Source: Pristionchus mayeri
Lineage: Eukaryota > Nematoda > Chromadorea > Rhabditida > Neodiplogasteridae
Direction of reading: 5' to 3'
Length of the DNA stretch: 64,000 nucleotides
Assembly (NCBI GenBank): GCA_036245805.1
Contig: BTRK01000003.1
Location: 2,108,001-2,172,000 of the forward strand
Shown here: piece by piece, positions 12,892 to 25,000 of the stretch
How the letters are laid out: each line of letters opens with the position of its first letter
Numbering within the stretch: position 1 is the first letter of the stretch
Position numbers and translations under genes: made by a program
The notes under the pieces: generated by a model
The model's input: only the letters and a program-made list of their open reading frames with translations
What the model was told of the DNA's origin: nothing
Database searches by the model: none

Positions 12892-13464
12892 GTATAGAGT
12901 GATTGTAGACTAGGTTATGATAATCGATAGGAATCGACTTTTTACAGATGAATTCAGAGCATATTGTGATACAGCTTGTTAATGTTTGTACACTGCGACA
13001 TGTTGAGATGCTAGTAAAGATTGCGGTTATGATTTCAGTTTTATAATTGTGTTAATAATGTGATAAAAGTTGATTTTTTGGTTGAACCTAGCTGTTTCAA
13101 TGCAGTCACTATAGGTCTGCCATTAGTATTTGTTTTACTCGTGGGTGTAGTTGAAGCGAAGTGAAAATAATGATGCTCATCTCGCGCTAGTTGGTTCTGT
13201 AGACATACCACTACATGAGATCTATTACAATTGTATGCCCTAATTCAAATCAGCCAGAGATTCGCAGGGACAATTAAGAGATTACGTATTCCCAGAGTTG
13301 TAATAATATGGATTTTTGTGATGTAGAAAAACATGCAACAAGTGTTCTCAGCATTCTTTTATGTGAGCATTAGTGAACACACCGTGTTTTGCAAGGATAC
13401 GGTAATGTGGGGAACTGCATCTAGTACAGGGTTATAGTAGGGGAAAGGGGTACTGTAGGGGTCT
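12892..13464. other. intergenic between convergent genes
   Basis: This is the 3' flank shared by the ABCG gene and the minus-strand SH2-like gene. It is AT-rich with several TACGGTA words near its right end. I see no gene, no clear AATAAA signal and no repeat family. Confidence 0.6.
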
Positions 13465-14557
13465 TCACTTCTTGACGCCGCGGGCGGCCTTCCAGACCTG
13501 GAATCGGATACAGTAGATGAATCGGCACCCAGTTGTCGATTGATCTACCGTATACCTCGAAGCTCTCCAATTCTCCCGCGTCGAAGGGCGAGACGATAGC
13601 GTAGTTGATTTTTTGAAGCAGAAGCGAGTGCACACTCGGGTACGTTACCTGTAGAGTACGGTATCAGGGAGGTTCGGTAGGTCATGCCAATAGTTCGGTA
13701 GGCCAGAGTTACGATCTCCCACCTGATCGCTCTCTCCGTACTTGATGCGCCAGCGGCCCGCCTCCTCAACAATCGGGAAGTGGAAAATCTGCAAAAAAAC
13801 AAAAAAAGCAATTAGGTTACGGTAGTTCGGTGGGGCATCGCGAATTCGGCGGGTCACACACTCACCTGGTTCTTGTTGCTCTGGTAGACGAGGAAGAGAG
13901 GGAGAGTAGAGGCGAGGCAGCCGTCGATGGGAACCTGGTAGTAGAGACGCAGCGCCGTCGGAGTTGTGCACGCTGCTGCCTGGAGGTTATGGTAGGGGTA
14001 CGGTATCGATGGGTGTTGCAGCATAAGGTTACGGTAGGGCACACTACCTCCTCTGCGGTCTTCAGTCCGAGGAAGTACTTGCGGATGTCGATCTGCAATC
14101 AGCGGTCGATCGATAATCAGGCTGACTACCGTATACCTGATCCGTCTCGTCGCTCAAGGACGCCGCGATTGCGTGGACGTTGTCGTTACGCGAATCCTGT
14201 GAGGAATACGGTAGTTTTCGATTGATTACGGTGGCCTACGTCGTAGATGGCGTAGGAACTATTGGAGACGACGACGCAGGCGCCATCGCTGCTGGTCCTG
14301 CCGCAGAATTTGGGTTACGCTCTGAATACGGTACTCACCGAGACGCGCGTAGAGGCGTGTCGTCGTCCAGAAGGAAGATGGACGCCCTGAGGATAGTTTG
14401 TTTGGGTGGCAGACTACGGTAGGGTGCGCTAGGTTACGGTATGGTGTGGATACGGTATGTCACGGAGACTGTAGGTTTTGGATACGGTAACTTACTCGGA
14501 GCACGAACTGAAGCATTCCGAGGTGGAGGTGGTATCGGGAAAGAGGTCGGGACGCAT
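13465..14557 (-). CDS. small SH2-like domain protein
   Basis: Nine minus-strand exons join with consistent phase: 14557-14496, 14386-14339, 14297-14240, 14196-14137, 14092-14048, 13979-13866, 13788-13723, 13648-13556, 13497-13465. The product is 192 residues, starting MRPDLFPD and ending VWKAARGVKK. From about residue 77, the text KYFLGLKTAEEAA resembles the start of an SH2 domain (YF.G......A), and FLVYQSNKNQIFHFPI, GRWRIKYGE and PSVHSLLLQKINYAI fit its later strands and second helix. The usual FLVR phosphotyrosine-binding arginine is not obvious (RLYYQV at that place), so binding may be lost or the fold may differ. SH2 proteins read tyrosine phosphorylation; no partner is implied here. The gene model is solid, the family call tentative. 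Confidence 0.6.
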
Positions 14558-14806
14558 CCTTCGACCGAGTGGGAGGAAGACGAGAGGAGCGAGTGAGTGA
14601 AGGAGCGAGAAGTGAATGGAGAGGAGAAGGAGAGAGAGAAGGGGAAGTGAATGCAAAGTGAGAGAGTGTGGGAATGAAGAGAGCTGGTGGACGAATGATA
14701 ATTGGTTGATTTTTCGTTATTCATTGATTTTGCACTTTCGTAATTAGCATAGGCAGAGGCTGATAATGCGGCTGACAAATCAGGTGAATCGTGGATTTGA
14801 AATAAA

Positions 14807-15119
14807 CACGGCATTTCGCGTACACACAAAACCAAGACTCCGCCCACTACACCACCGCCAAGTTGCGGCATGGTGCGCGCACCTGGCCGCCACACACAAG
14901 ACCGGAGCCGGAAAAAAGTCATCACAGAAACCCTGATATCGATTGAAAATATCGATTGATTTTTGGTCCTATGCCGAAATCCCTTGCGCAACGTTAATGG
15001 ATATGGTAACATTCAAATTTTTAATTATTCCCACGGTTGTGTGCACAAACGTCGACACGTGCGTTTGGGGGTCTGTAAGTCGTTTCGTCAACCTGCAATT
15101 CGGACCGCGAAATGCCGTG
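14807..15119 (+). mobile_element. 313-bp MITE with 5-bp target duplication, copy 1
   Basis: The terminal inverted repeats are CACGGCATTTCGCG and CGCGAAATGCCGTG. The bases ATAAA stand immediately outside both ends. The interior is about 90% like the copy at 16557 by eye and contains an internal ATATCGATTGAAAATATCGA palindrome. There is no open frame for a transposase. The CAC start and 5-bp duplication would fit the Transib group, but this is inference. Confidence 0.85.
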
Positions 15120-15278
15120 ATAAAGTGAAATTAGCGACCACCAAACCGGGAAATCCTATTTAAAGACCGGGATAAAGATGGTGAGCGAGTGTCTTTAAAA
15201 TGGAGTGTTTTCCCAATGCGCCAAATCGAATTTTTACGGCCAAAATTGAATTCTTCTTGATTATTGATTAGTTTATTG

Positions 15279-15550
15279 GCGCCGTTCTCCAGTTTTATTC
15301 CTATTCGTTGGAGAATCTATCACTTGACGGATTCCCAATATTTGGTTCGATTTGTTCTATGAGAAATTTCGCTATACCATTTCTTCTGAATCGATGTTTT
15401 TGCAAAAACCATGTTTTTCAAACACTATTCTCTTGCGTATAAGCGCCGTTTTCCAAATTTTGTATGAATCTTTGGAGAATCCCTATCCGCATTCGCTTTC
15501 ACAATTTTAACGAGTTTGTTCTATGAGAAATTCCGCTATGCTCAATCAAA
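15279..15550. repeat. imperfect tandem duplication, about 165 bp
   Basis: Two blocks share GCGCCGTTCTCCA/GCGCCGTTTTCCA, GGAGAATC and TTTGTTCTATGAGAAATT followed by CGCTAT. They start near 15279 and 15443. The function is unknown. Confidence 0.65.
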
Positions 15551-16556
15551 GTTCGTGTTTTTACCGTATTTTCTCCTTCATAGTTTCTGTTCAGCTTACT
15601 TATGTTCCAGATCACGGATCTCGCTCATCTTTTTTGTGGTGACTCCCCAATGCCAAACGAATGGATCACCGAAATTTTATATCCTTACGGTGTGCTTGGA
15701 TTTTTCTATAGTCGTTTGTAGTTGCGATAGTGACTGTATCTTCTGTTCCTGACTCTATAGCTTATCTCCTAGGCGCTCATTGAGCTCATTTATAGTTTCA
15801 TCTCGCTCATCATTGCATATTAAATAGATTATCGGCAATTGGTAGCCCTTTTCTTTCAAATCTGGAATTGAAACACTTTTTCACATATTTTGTCTCGTTT
15901 CGACCAAATTTATGAAGAGTGTTGACGTATTTCGAACTATCTATTTCTTGTTCCCATATGTTTGACTATCTTTTACACCTTCTTCATCAGTTTTCACAAT
16001 AGGAACTTTTAACTCTCCATTTTCCACTCTAATTCATATTGTATGCGATTCCACACATAAACTCATTTTTGAGCAGATTGCGGCTGCATGTACTGTACAA
16101 GGGTTTTAGGACACATACTCCTACGGGCAGATTTTGACTATTAGAGCAGGAATTTCGATTTGAATACTCCAGTCTGATTACGGTAGGATAGTTTCCTCGT
16201 AGTTCAAAGTAAGAAAGATAAAACGATTATTGAGATTAATCAATCATGATACTACTCGACATCGATTAGTTGCTATCACTATTTAAAGTTCACTAAACTT
16301 TTGTTTCATAAATTAATAATTGACATAAAAAATAATAAGCGACCCATGGAACGCGTTGCGGACGGGCGCTCCGTGCGTCACTCACACCAAGTGGGCGGAG
16401 CTTAGAAGGACGTGCTCATTTGAGAAATTTTTCCACTAAAGTGTGTATTCTAGTTATCATATAGTTATTTGTCACTCCTGACTACCTCATAACAGCAAAA
16501 ATTGAAGCATTTAAAAAATTGTCCAGTTTCACATGACGATCGCTAAAGTGAAATAC

Positions 16557-16869
16557 CACGGCATTTCGCGCACACACAAAATCAAGACTCCGCCCACTAC
16601 ACCACCGCCAGATTGCGGCATGGCGCGCGCGCCTGGCCGCCGTACACAAGACCGGAGCCGGAAAAAAGTCATCGCAGAAACCCTGATATCGATTGAAAAT
16701 ATCGATTGATTTTTGGTCCTATGCCGACATCCCTTGTGCAACGTAAATGGATACGGTATCATTCAAATTTTTAAATATTCCCTCGGTGGTGCGAACAAAA
16801 GTCGGCGAGTGCGTTTGGGAGTCTGTAAGTCGTTTCGTCAACCGGCAATTCGGACCGTGAAATGCCGTG
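16557..16869 (+). mobile_element. 313-bp MITE with 5-bp target duplication, copy 2
   Basis: This copy has the same ends and length as the one at 14807. It is flanked by AATAC on the left (16552-16556) and AATAC on the right (16870-16874). A different duplicated pentamer at each copy shows two independent insertions, about 1.75 kb apart and in the same orientation. It ends about 160 bp upstream of the hus-1 start. Confidence 0.87.
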
Positions 16870-17027
16870 AATACATTTTTTATAAATAGTCAGCCCTCGA
16901 TACACAACCGCCGAAATTGCGGCTATCGGGTTACTGTAGCTCAAGCAGGTTGCGTCGTGTCTGCGCGAGTTTGGTTCAAATTTTCGTCGATCGCTCGTGA
17001 TTTCCGGCGGCTCATCGGACCTTGCCG

Positions 17028-20000
17028 ATGCGATTCTCGTGCACGATCGCCGACCAGGGCAGCGTCGAGAATGTGTCACGTGAGTTCACGTTTTGCCGAC
17101 CGTTTTGACCTTATTTCAGCCTGTTTTCCGTTTTGTCGATCACATCTTGCTCTCCTTTTTCACCCATTTTATCTTGTTTCTATATCCAAATCTTGTGTCT
17201 GACACTTTTAGTCCGTAGAGTAACTCCAATGTGTAGATTAGAGCACGTCAAGTCCAAATTTTTGCATGGGAATGCGGAAAATGTCCAGTTTCGCCTACTT
17301 ATAGTGCTTGTTTAACTCAATGTTGTTCAGGATATTTCAAGACGGTGGCGGCGATCTGCCGCTTCAAGGTCGGCATGAAGATCAGCGGGGAGGCGATCGA
17401 GCTGCACAGCGCCGAGTCGCTCAAGGCGGGAGGCCACTCGCTCACGCTCAAGTTCGACGCCAGTTCCGCCTTCTCCACTTATGTTAGCGAGAACGAACCA
17501 CTTTTGCGAAACACTTCTCGAATAAGCCAATTTTTTTTGTAGAAGTTGGAATCTAAAGCTAAAGCATAATGAGTTACCTGGGCGAACATCCTCACTTTTG
17601 CAGTTGTGTGATAGTGTAGCCTGTGATAATTTGTTTATTAGTGTTAGAACGACGTTCTTGGCTTAAAATCCGTCCTTTCAGGCCTTCCTTCCCTTCTCGG
17701 AGGACATCCCGTTCATCATGTTGGAAGTAGAGGTGTGCGTTTTGTTTATTTCTATCATTTCTGCTCACAAAAGCTGATATCTTTTCTGATTTCTTAAGCT
17801 ATCTATTCCTTTGAACATGTCTTAACTTTATTTGAAAAAATATCATTATCAAAGTTAAGATCAACAAGCTGGTGGACATCTTCTCCCAGGCAAAGGGTCA
17901 CGTGCGATGGAAGCTGTTCAACAAGCCGGACCAGACGACGGGATTGAAGGTAGGTACCCATAATTTTTAATCTTTTTATTTTATATAGTAGTTAGGCTAG
18001 TGCAATTCAGGACATTCCAACACATTTGAGCATTCTTGAAACCAAAATATCAATAAGAAAATTCTTTCCAGAAGCCGCATTTCCTGGTGCAAATGCGCGA
18101 GTCGCACTGCAACCATAACATACCCGTTACGGTTAGTCCATTTGTAATTAAATTCATTCTTAAAATGTATACACCACACATCACAACCATGTTTGGAATT
18201 TGATGTTTTGTCACCACAGAGTTTTTCAAACTACGAAAAAAACATTGAAATGGAAGAGGCGTATCCTTTCTATACTAATTATTAATTTTTAGCATTTGTT
18301 TAGTCCGTAAGAACGCATCAACTATTGCATTTCAATATTCACTCATTATATTGTAGCATTAATGAAACCATGAATTCGCAGGTGGTAACGGAGAAGCGAT
18401 GGGAGGCGTACGAGCGACAGCCGCAGCCAATGGGAATGGTGAGAGACGGGGGGAGGAGAATGGAGTATAATTAGTGAAAAATATGAGAGCGAGAGTATCA
18501 TACAATCCTTCTGGAAATGAGTTTTATTTCCTCATTAGTTGTTTCTGATCTGACTCATCTTGCCTTATTTTTTTCGCAAGCAGAATGAGCGTGATAATCA
18601 ACTGGGCATGGTTGTGACCGATTCCATTCCTAGATAGAGTTTGCAGAACGTAGTTATACCTTCTGTGAAAAAAAATTACACTGAAATCATTAGTCGATCG
18701 TACGAAACTTTGGTGTTTCGTAATGACGAGGCAATTATATGTCTGTCACAAGCAGTGTATCGAAGCTAGGTGCTGTAAACAAAATTTAAATTACTATTAT
18801 CTGCAGCAAATCGCCTTGCCACCGGTCCGCACCATCTTCCGAGTGCTGCAGCAGTTCAGGCAGGCGCAGGCGCGATTCGTGGTAGGCGCTTTTCGGTTTC
18901 ACTCCTTTCATATCAATCAAGGATTTTCTACGATCTAATAGATTGTCCTTGTTTACTACGCATAAAAATTACACAATAACCACCTATTCGCACTATCAGA
19001 AACAGCTTTGTGCACCTTTTTGGTAGCTTTTCGGTTTGACCCATTGTGTTTAAAGCTGAGCCCCACTTTTCCGTTGATTCAAACTCATTCAATTTAATTT
19101 TAAAGCTTTTTAAAAATTTAAATTCATAACAATAATCCCTTCTCCCTCGCAGATCATGCAATGCGACCAGGAGGGGCGGTTTCAGATGGGCGCGAGGCTG
19201 GATCAGGCCCAGGCCGCCGTCCACTTCCCCGACTGCATGGTGGACATGAGCGGTGAGCATTGCTAATTGGGCCAAGCGTAGTGAATGAGTGAACATTACA
19301 AATTGGAAAGGATAACGCACTTTCACGAGTTTTGAGTGGACGAGAGAGTGTGTAGAATAGAGAATCAAGATTCTCGCCTCACAGTAGTCTCCGCTCCCTG
19401 ATTCATGAGTTATTAGGGATGGAATCGGATAAGAACGTAGATCATAGGTATCCGATGAATGCCAAGGGAGAGCCCCTGTTGATTGCAGTGACGTCGGAGA
19501 TCCATCCGTTCAAGACGAAGCTTGATATCAAGCCGCTGCTCACGTGTTTCGGCGGATTGTTGTCTGCGCCCCACTGTACCTGCCAACTGAGTGAGTGATT
19601 ACGGTATTTAATTAAATTATGGTATCGACGGGAATACAGTATCTATCACTCACTAGGCTACATGGAAGAGAAGTACTAGGGATTTGAACAAATTCAAAAA
19701 AAATGAGACGCCTGTCCATTATGGTGACAAAGTGAATCGGTGTTGGCGTAGCAGTTGAAATTCGCTTCCTTTTTCACCTATGTAATGAGATGAACTTGAT
19801 TGATTGAAAAATAGTTTAATAGCAGCGGGGTGGATGCAGGTTGTGGTCTCGATATATGCCTTCTGAGCAACATCTGTGCATTCTCTTTGATACCGAACTT
19901 GATCTACCACCTCTCCAGATGTGATCTCCGAGCGGGTCGCGGAGATTCAGGTGCTGCTGTACGAGTCGGAGGTATTTTTATATTTGGATATTATATTTTT

Positions 20001-20034
20001 AAAAATATTTTTCTGGTTTCTCGAACAATCTTGA
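17028..20034 (+). CDS. hus-1: HUS1 checkpoint clamp subunit
   Basis: Exons: 17028-17079, 17331-17482, 17682-17732, 17860-17949, 18072-18131, 18382-18438, 18807-18881, 19153-19252, 19441-19590, 19919-19971, probably continuing unspliced to TGA at 20034. The product is about 300 residues against about 280 in human. It starts MRFSCTIADQGSVENVSRYF, which parallels the HUS1 amino end. Later stretches fit the PCNA-like fold: NIPVT then KRWEAY, ALPPVRTIFRVL, IMQCDQEGRFQMGA and KLDIKPLLTCFGG. HUS1 joins RAD9 and RAD1 in the 9-1-1 ring, loaded at stalled or damaged DNA by RAD17-RFC to activate ATR signalling. The last 20 residues are uncertain, since the exon might instead splice at GAG|GTATTT. A clear mitochondrial or membrane signal is absent. 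Confidence 0.85.
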
Positions 20035-22071
20035 TCTACATATTTTTAAAAAAATTTCCTCTGTAATAGTACTTGGAAACCTGGCTCTTTAGATACATTT
20101 GTTATACATATTTTCTCGTCTGCGAGAGCGAGCTAGAGAGTGCGTGGAATTGAGAGAGTCAGCCCTTTCATTCCAGTTGTCTTTCGTCATCGGTGCCGTA
20201 AACAACGAGGCGCCATGAACGAGTGGGCGGGCGCGGGAACCCGGCCATTCAAATTTCGACCCGTCTGACCTTCCGGCCGACGAGAGAGCACGCGAATCGC
20301 GGAGAGTCATCTCTGCCCCCCCCCCCCTTTCACTTCCCTTTTCCCCCGTGGCCCCGATCGTTCCCTCTTCCTGTGTCACTCCCTTCCGATCTTCCCTCAC
20401 ATTCTTTGATCAGCGCCATGTTTCTCTCTTCTCTCTCTTTTGTCTGTATGCGCTGAGTCCCCAAATCGCCTTGTCATGACGGCACAAGGAAAGGAGGCGA
20501 AAAAGCTGCGCCCTCTCGATTTTGCACACTATCTAGCCGTTCGGACTCTATCTCTGTACGCGCGAAACCCTCCTCGATTTGCACGCTCTCTCGCTCCCGC
20601 CTTTCACTTGAGGGGGGCGCCGTTCACTGCCGCCTGTTCCACTGTGCGAATCCCTAGGGAGTGACTGACCGGACCCTCCCTCCTCTCCTGACTGTCTGAC
20701 TGTCTGTCAGCATCCTCCTCCCTCTACACTCTCTGCCCTCCTTTCCCAATCCACCCCATTCCCCCGCCGCCGCGCCTCAAACCTTTCCTGTCTTTATGCA
20801 TTAGTCATCCCTGCGCGTGTGCCTTTGCCCACTCGTTTTCAGTAGTTTTCCATGTTAACTTGTCTATTTTCAACAATCTGTGTATAGCGTTTTTACCTTG
20901 TGAATGTGTTGTATTATTTACTGAATGATTCCCGTTGATTTTGATGATGATTGCGTTCACTTGTTGCCCGGAATTCGCGCCCCGATCTCTTTCCTGTGCT
21001 CAATCCCTCACTTGATGATATGATGATATCGATCTCTCTCCCTCTTCCTGTGCATATGACTCGTTAAAATCATATTATGCCCTGTTCTCCCCCCCATTCC
21101 TGATGATACTTTACGCCTCCTTATGCCGGTTTGATGCTATTTCCCCGAGTTTTATGACCTATGCCTCTCCATATCGCGTAATCTCTAAGCATATCTGGCG
21201 AGGTGGTTTGTAGAATGGAAAGAACATTCCACTATTTGTAAATGTCTGACGTGTCCGCTTACTCATTCATGCGATAATAAAGCGATTTGAATCATGTAAC
21301 GCGAGAGCTTCCGTCGAATGACTCGTTGCAAGCGAGATGTAATACTTGACTATTTTTTTAGCCGAGGATGACAATTTCGATCATAGCCCACTTGTGTTTC
21401 ATCGCGGTTCCTTATGAGCCTTGCATCCATGTCGATAGTGCGCTGGGCGTATCATATACCATTGCTAAACATTTTCAAACCCTCATCTCTGCTATTTCAG
21501 TATTTAAAATTATGGCTAGATTTTTTTTAAAAGATAATTGCGCGACGTCTTTTTAGCGCTTACTTTTCCACTTTATCGATTGACGCATTTTGAAAAAAAG
21601 ATTACTTTGCAAACTGTCTACTCTTATTCATTCCATTCATCTGCATTGTAGCACAATCCCACATTTGCTCAGTTTGGGTGGATGTTCCTTACTCCCTTCA
21701 ACTAATCACTATTTTGATCACCATTCACTGTTGTGCGGCATCACTGCCGCTTTTTCATGCTCCTCTCACTCGTCCAATTCTGCCTTGGCTTGTTCAATAA
21801 AAAGTCATCTCCATCTCTCGCGGCTGGCGTTGTCCTCATTGATTTGCCTTCTGCTCTCACTTTCATATTTTGTGCGTTTTTTTCCCACGCTCATCGTCCT
21901 CGCTCTTTCAAGATATCTGCGCTTTATTCGATGCAATTGTTCATCGATTCATTCCCTTCGAAGTCCTCTTCAGCTTATATTGTTTAGTCTCTGCGTGATT
22001 CTTACCTGTCGCTTCTCTGTTTCACTTCCTCCACCTCTACCTCCTCCTTGCAGTCCTCTCTCCCTCCCGTA
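20035..22071. other. intergenic, upstream of the light-chain gene
   Basis: Two kilobases between hus-1 and the myosin light chain. It is pyrimidine-rich (20300-20450, 20680-20780, 21960-22070), with a 10-C run near 20319 and a GC-rich patch at 20210-20290. Open frames here are low-complexity Ser/Leu/Pro readings of CT-rich DNA and lack splice support. CTCCTTGCAG ending at 22053, 18 nt before the light-chain ATG, is a good trans-splice or 5' UTR acceptor. Confidence 0.55.
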
Positions 22072-25000
22072 ATGTCTGGTGGCGGCGTGTCCGAGGAGCA
22101 GCTGGCGGAGTGCAGGGAGGTCTTCTCCTACTTCGACGCCAAGGGCGACGACCGCATCGCAGTCGCGCAGGTGAGGACTACGGTATGGCTTCGGTAGACT
22201 ATCGCAAAGTGACTCGAGTGGCTGCGGAGGTATACGGTAGATAATGGATGACTGGACAGTGTAGTGATATTCCCATATTTTGATTCAGCTTTAAATTTTA
22301 ATGCACATTTAGCGCTATTTCTTAAATTTTCATCTTCTTTATCTTGTGTAAACAAATTGCATGGGTAATCCTCGTTTTCAAGAAAAATTCTTTATCAACA
22401 CTTGTATTTACAATTAAGAGAATGATTAGCTGTCTTGCATTCTCGCTTTCTGGATGGCATTAACATGGGAGGATCTTGTAGAGATGAGAGGGAAGGGTTC
22501 GGTACTAGAGATAGGATGGGAAGCATGAAGTTGTGCAAGCATGCCTGGGGTATCAAACATATTGCCACCTCCTTCAGATTGCATGTCGCTGAAATTATTT
22601 ATCAGAGGGAGCATACGGAGTTGACTTACTCCTGGATTCTTGGCATTAAATTAAACTTCAAATCGATTGGTTTCGTGGATTACGATGAATGAGGGCGTGT
22701 ATAGCTCTGAATATATGCCAAAATTTTCACTGAAACAGAATTTGCGCAAAATAAAATCGTAATAAGGTAGTCGGGTGTAAAGCTCGGAAGGATGTGTATC
22801 CTAATTAGTTAGGATGGGGGGAAGAGAAAGGGGCGAATCGATGTCGACATGGAAACGGCCCATGTGATAAGAGCTGTGAAGAGATTCACGTCGATGGTGG
22901 GCATAGGTGGCAGGAGTTGAACATGAGTACTGAATACTGGTGGGACAAATGTATTTTGCCGGCTGGATTGGGGGTTATAGGCCGGTGGTGCCCTAATATT
23001 AGAGGTGGGTGCTGTCTCTCTGAGTAAGTTTCAATTTGATGCCGCTTTTTGTAATGTGCTTGCTGCAAAAAATGAGGTTTCTCGCTAATTAAGCTGAAAA
23101 GGCAGTGAAAGATCCTATGCTTTGGTTGATCTTCAAAAACACATGAGGACGGAGATATACGGTAGGTATCTGATGGCCGGGCAATGCTGTGGCAGCATAC
23201 GTGGGCAGGGAATGCTGCCGAGTTTCAAAATCCGGGAGGGTTCCCACTTATTCCGCCGCAAAACCGACCGGGTTTGCATAAACTGGCATCATAAAATTGC
23301 CAATAGTATAATGGGCACTATCCAAAACCCGGGCGGGTCTTGCGTCTAGCAGCAATGGTGTCCACGTTTGAGTGGCAGAGGAGAGTAGCGAGTAAGAGTA
23401 AAGTTCTTTGCTTTCTTCAATTCCCATATTTCGAATCATCTTATGTGTTCATATTTGTTTAGCTCCCCTTTGTTTCTGAATTTTGAGGTTCTTTTCTTTG
23501 TTAAAAAAAACTGCCGAGGCATCGTTGTGGTCAAGCAAATGTCTTTATCAACAAATACATTTACAATGATGAGAATGGTGCGGTGTCGTGCTTGGTTTGG
23601 TTGCACGTCTATCGGCAGATCTCTTCGACGGTCGAATTGAGGAAACGAGCGTCAGTTGGGATAATGTGACTGCTACTGTAGCCTACTTTCATTAATTAGA
23701 ATATGTGGCTTGATGCTATCAGGATGATGTGTGAGGAGAGGGCGTCTTTCAGGAAAAGATGTTGACAATTTCTTGTCGTAATATGGATTACGATGTTGCT
23801 GAAATTACTTGTTACACAGAGGATGACTTTTTTAAAGATCACAGTAAAAATTGCATATGGTTGTTTGACTTACTCCCAACTCCTTGTAAATGAAGATTCA
23901 AATTGATTGGATTGATTAATTCCGCAGCGTGCGGTGATTGAGGACGTGCATTGCTCTGAAGAAATGACAAATGTTTCGTTACAACCAAATTTGCAAACGC
24001 GAAAATCGTAAAATGTAGTGAGATATCGAGATAGAAAGGATGTGAATCCATATTAACTAGGATGGGGAGAAAGAGAATGGGGAATCAATGTCGGCATGGA
24101 AACGGTCCATGTGATGAGTGGTGTGAGTAGAGATCTGATGGAAGGTGCATAGTTCGGCAGGGTTGAACCTGAGTACCGAATACCGGTGGGGTCTTGCAGT
24201 TGGCTTCAATGGTACCCACCTATAAGGGAGGGTGTTATCTCTCTGATTAAGCATTAAAGTTACCGGACGAGGACAAAATTGAACCCCTATTTTTTCTCCT
24301 CCATCGAATAGCCGATGGTTGAATTAGTTGAGAATGAATATACAAAAATGCTAAAAATCAATAATAGCCTCAAGGGAAAGCCTGAAATGATCAGCGTAAT
24401 CCCGCGCTCTCTCACTTTTGCATACTCTCTCGTACACGCGACCAGATCAGGGTCAGATCAGGGTTACGTCCTCGTCCGGTAACTTTAATTATAATCATCA
24501 TTTACAAAAATGAGCTTGATATATCTTGAATTCTGAGCTTCATCTCCGTGTCAAAACAATGGAAAAATACTGTGCGTTGCCAGAAAGGTCTTTATCAAAA
24601 ATATTTTACAATAATGAATTGGCACGTTTCTTCGAGAGGAATATGTGGCTTGAGGCAATTAGGACGATGTGTGAGGGGATCTGGGTTGTGTTTTACTGTC
24701 TCTTCATTCCGCATACTCTCTAGCTGGTCAGACAGTGCGAGAGAGTATGCGGAATGAAGAGACCGTAAAATTTTTGCACAACTCAGGAGGGAATGTATGA
24801 GACATCGTTGTTGCCAAAACATTTCTTTCTGCTTTCTGGATGACGAAGGCGCTGAAATTACATGAGAGGATTTTTGTTAATTCCTTTTTTTTAAATTTCA
24901 ACGTAAACTTGCATAGGTTGTACATGAATTGACTTACTCTGATAACACCTTGATATATGGAATTAAGCTCCAAATTGGATGGATTGATGCATTCCGTATC

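Larger units (their letters stand above)
14558..17027. other. divergent intergenic region, SH2-like gene / hus-1
   Basis: This 2.5-kb region separates two divergent genes. It contains the two 313-bp CACGGCATTTCGCG elements, an imperfect tandem duplication at 15279-15550 and AT-rich filler. No coding exon with splice support was found. Promoters of both genes must lie here, but no specific element could be recognised. Confidence 0.6.

Noticed and set aside
14434..15012. 192-codon minus-strand frame
   Set aside because: It runs through the 313-bp transposon and across the real first exon of the SH2-like gene in another frame.
21590..22072. 160-codon plus-strand frame before the light chain
   Set aside because: Pyrimidine-rich promoter DNA read as Leu/Ser/Cys; no splice sites and no family.
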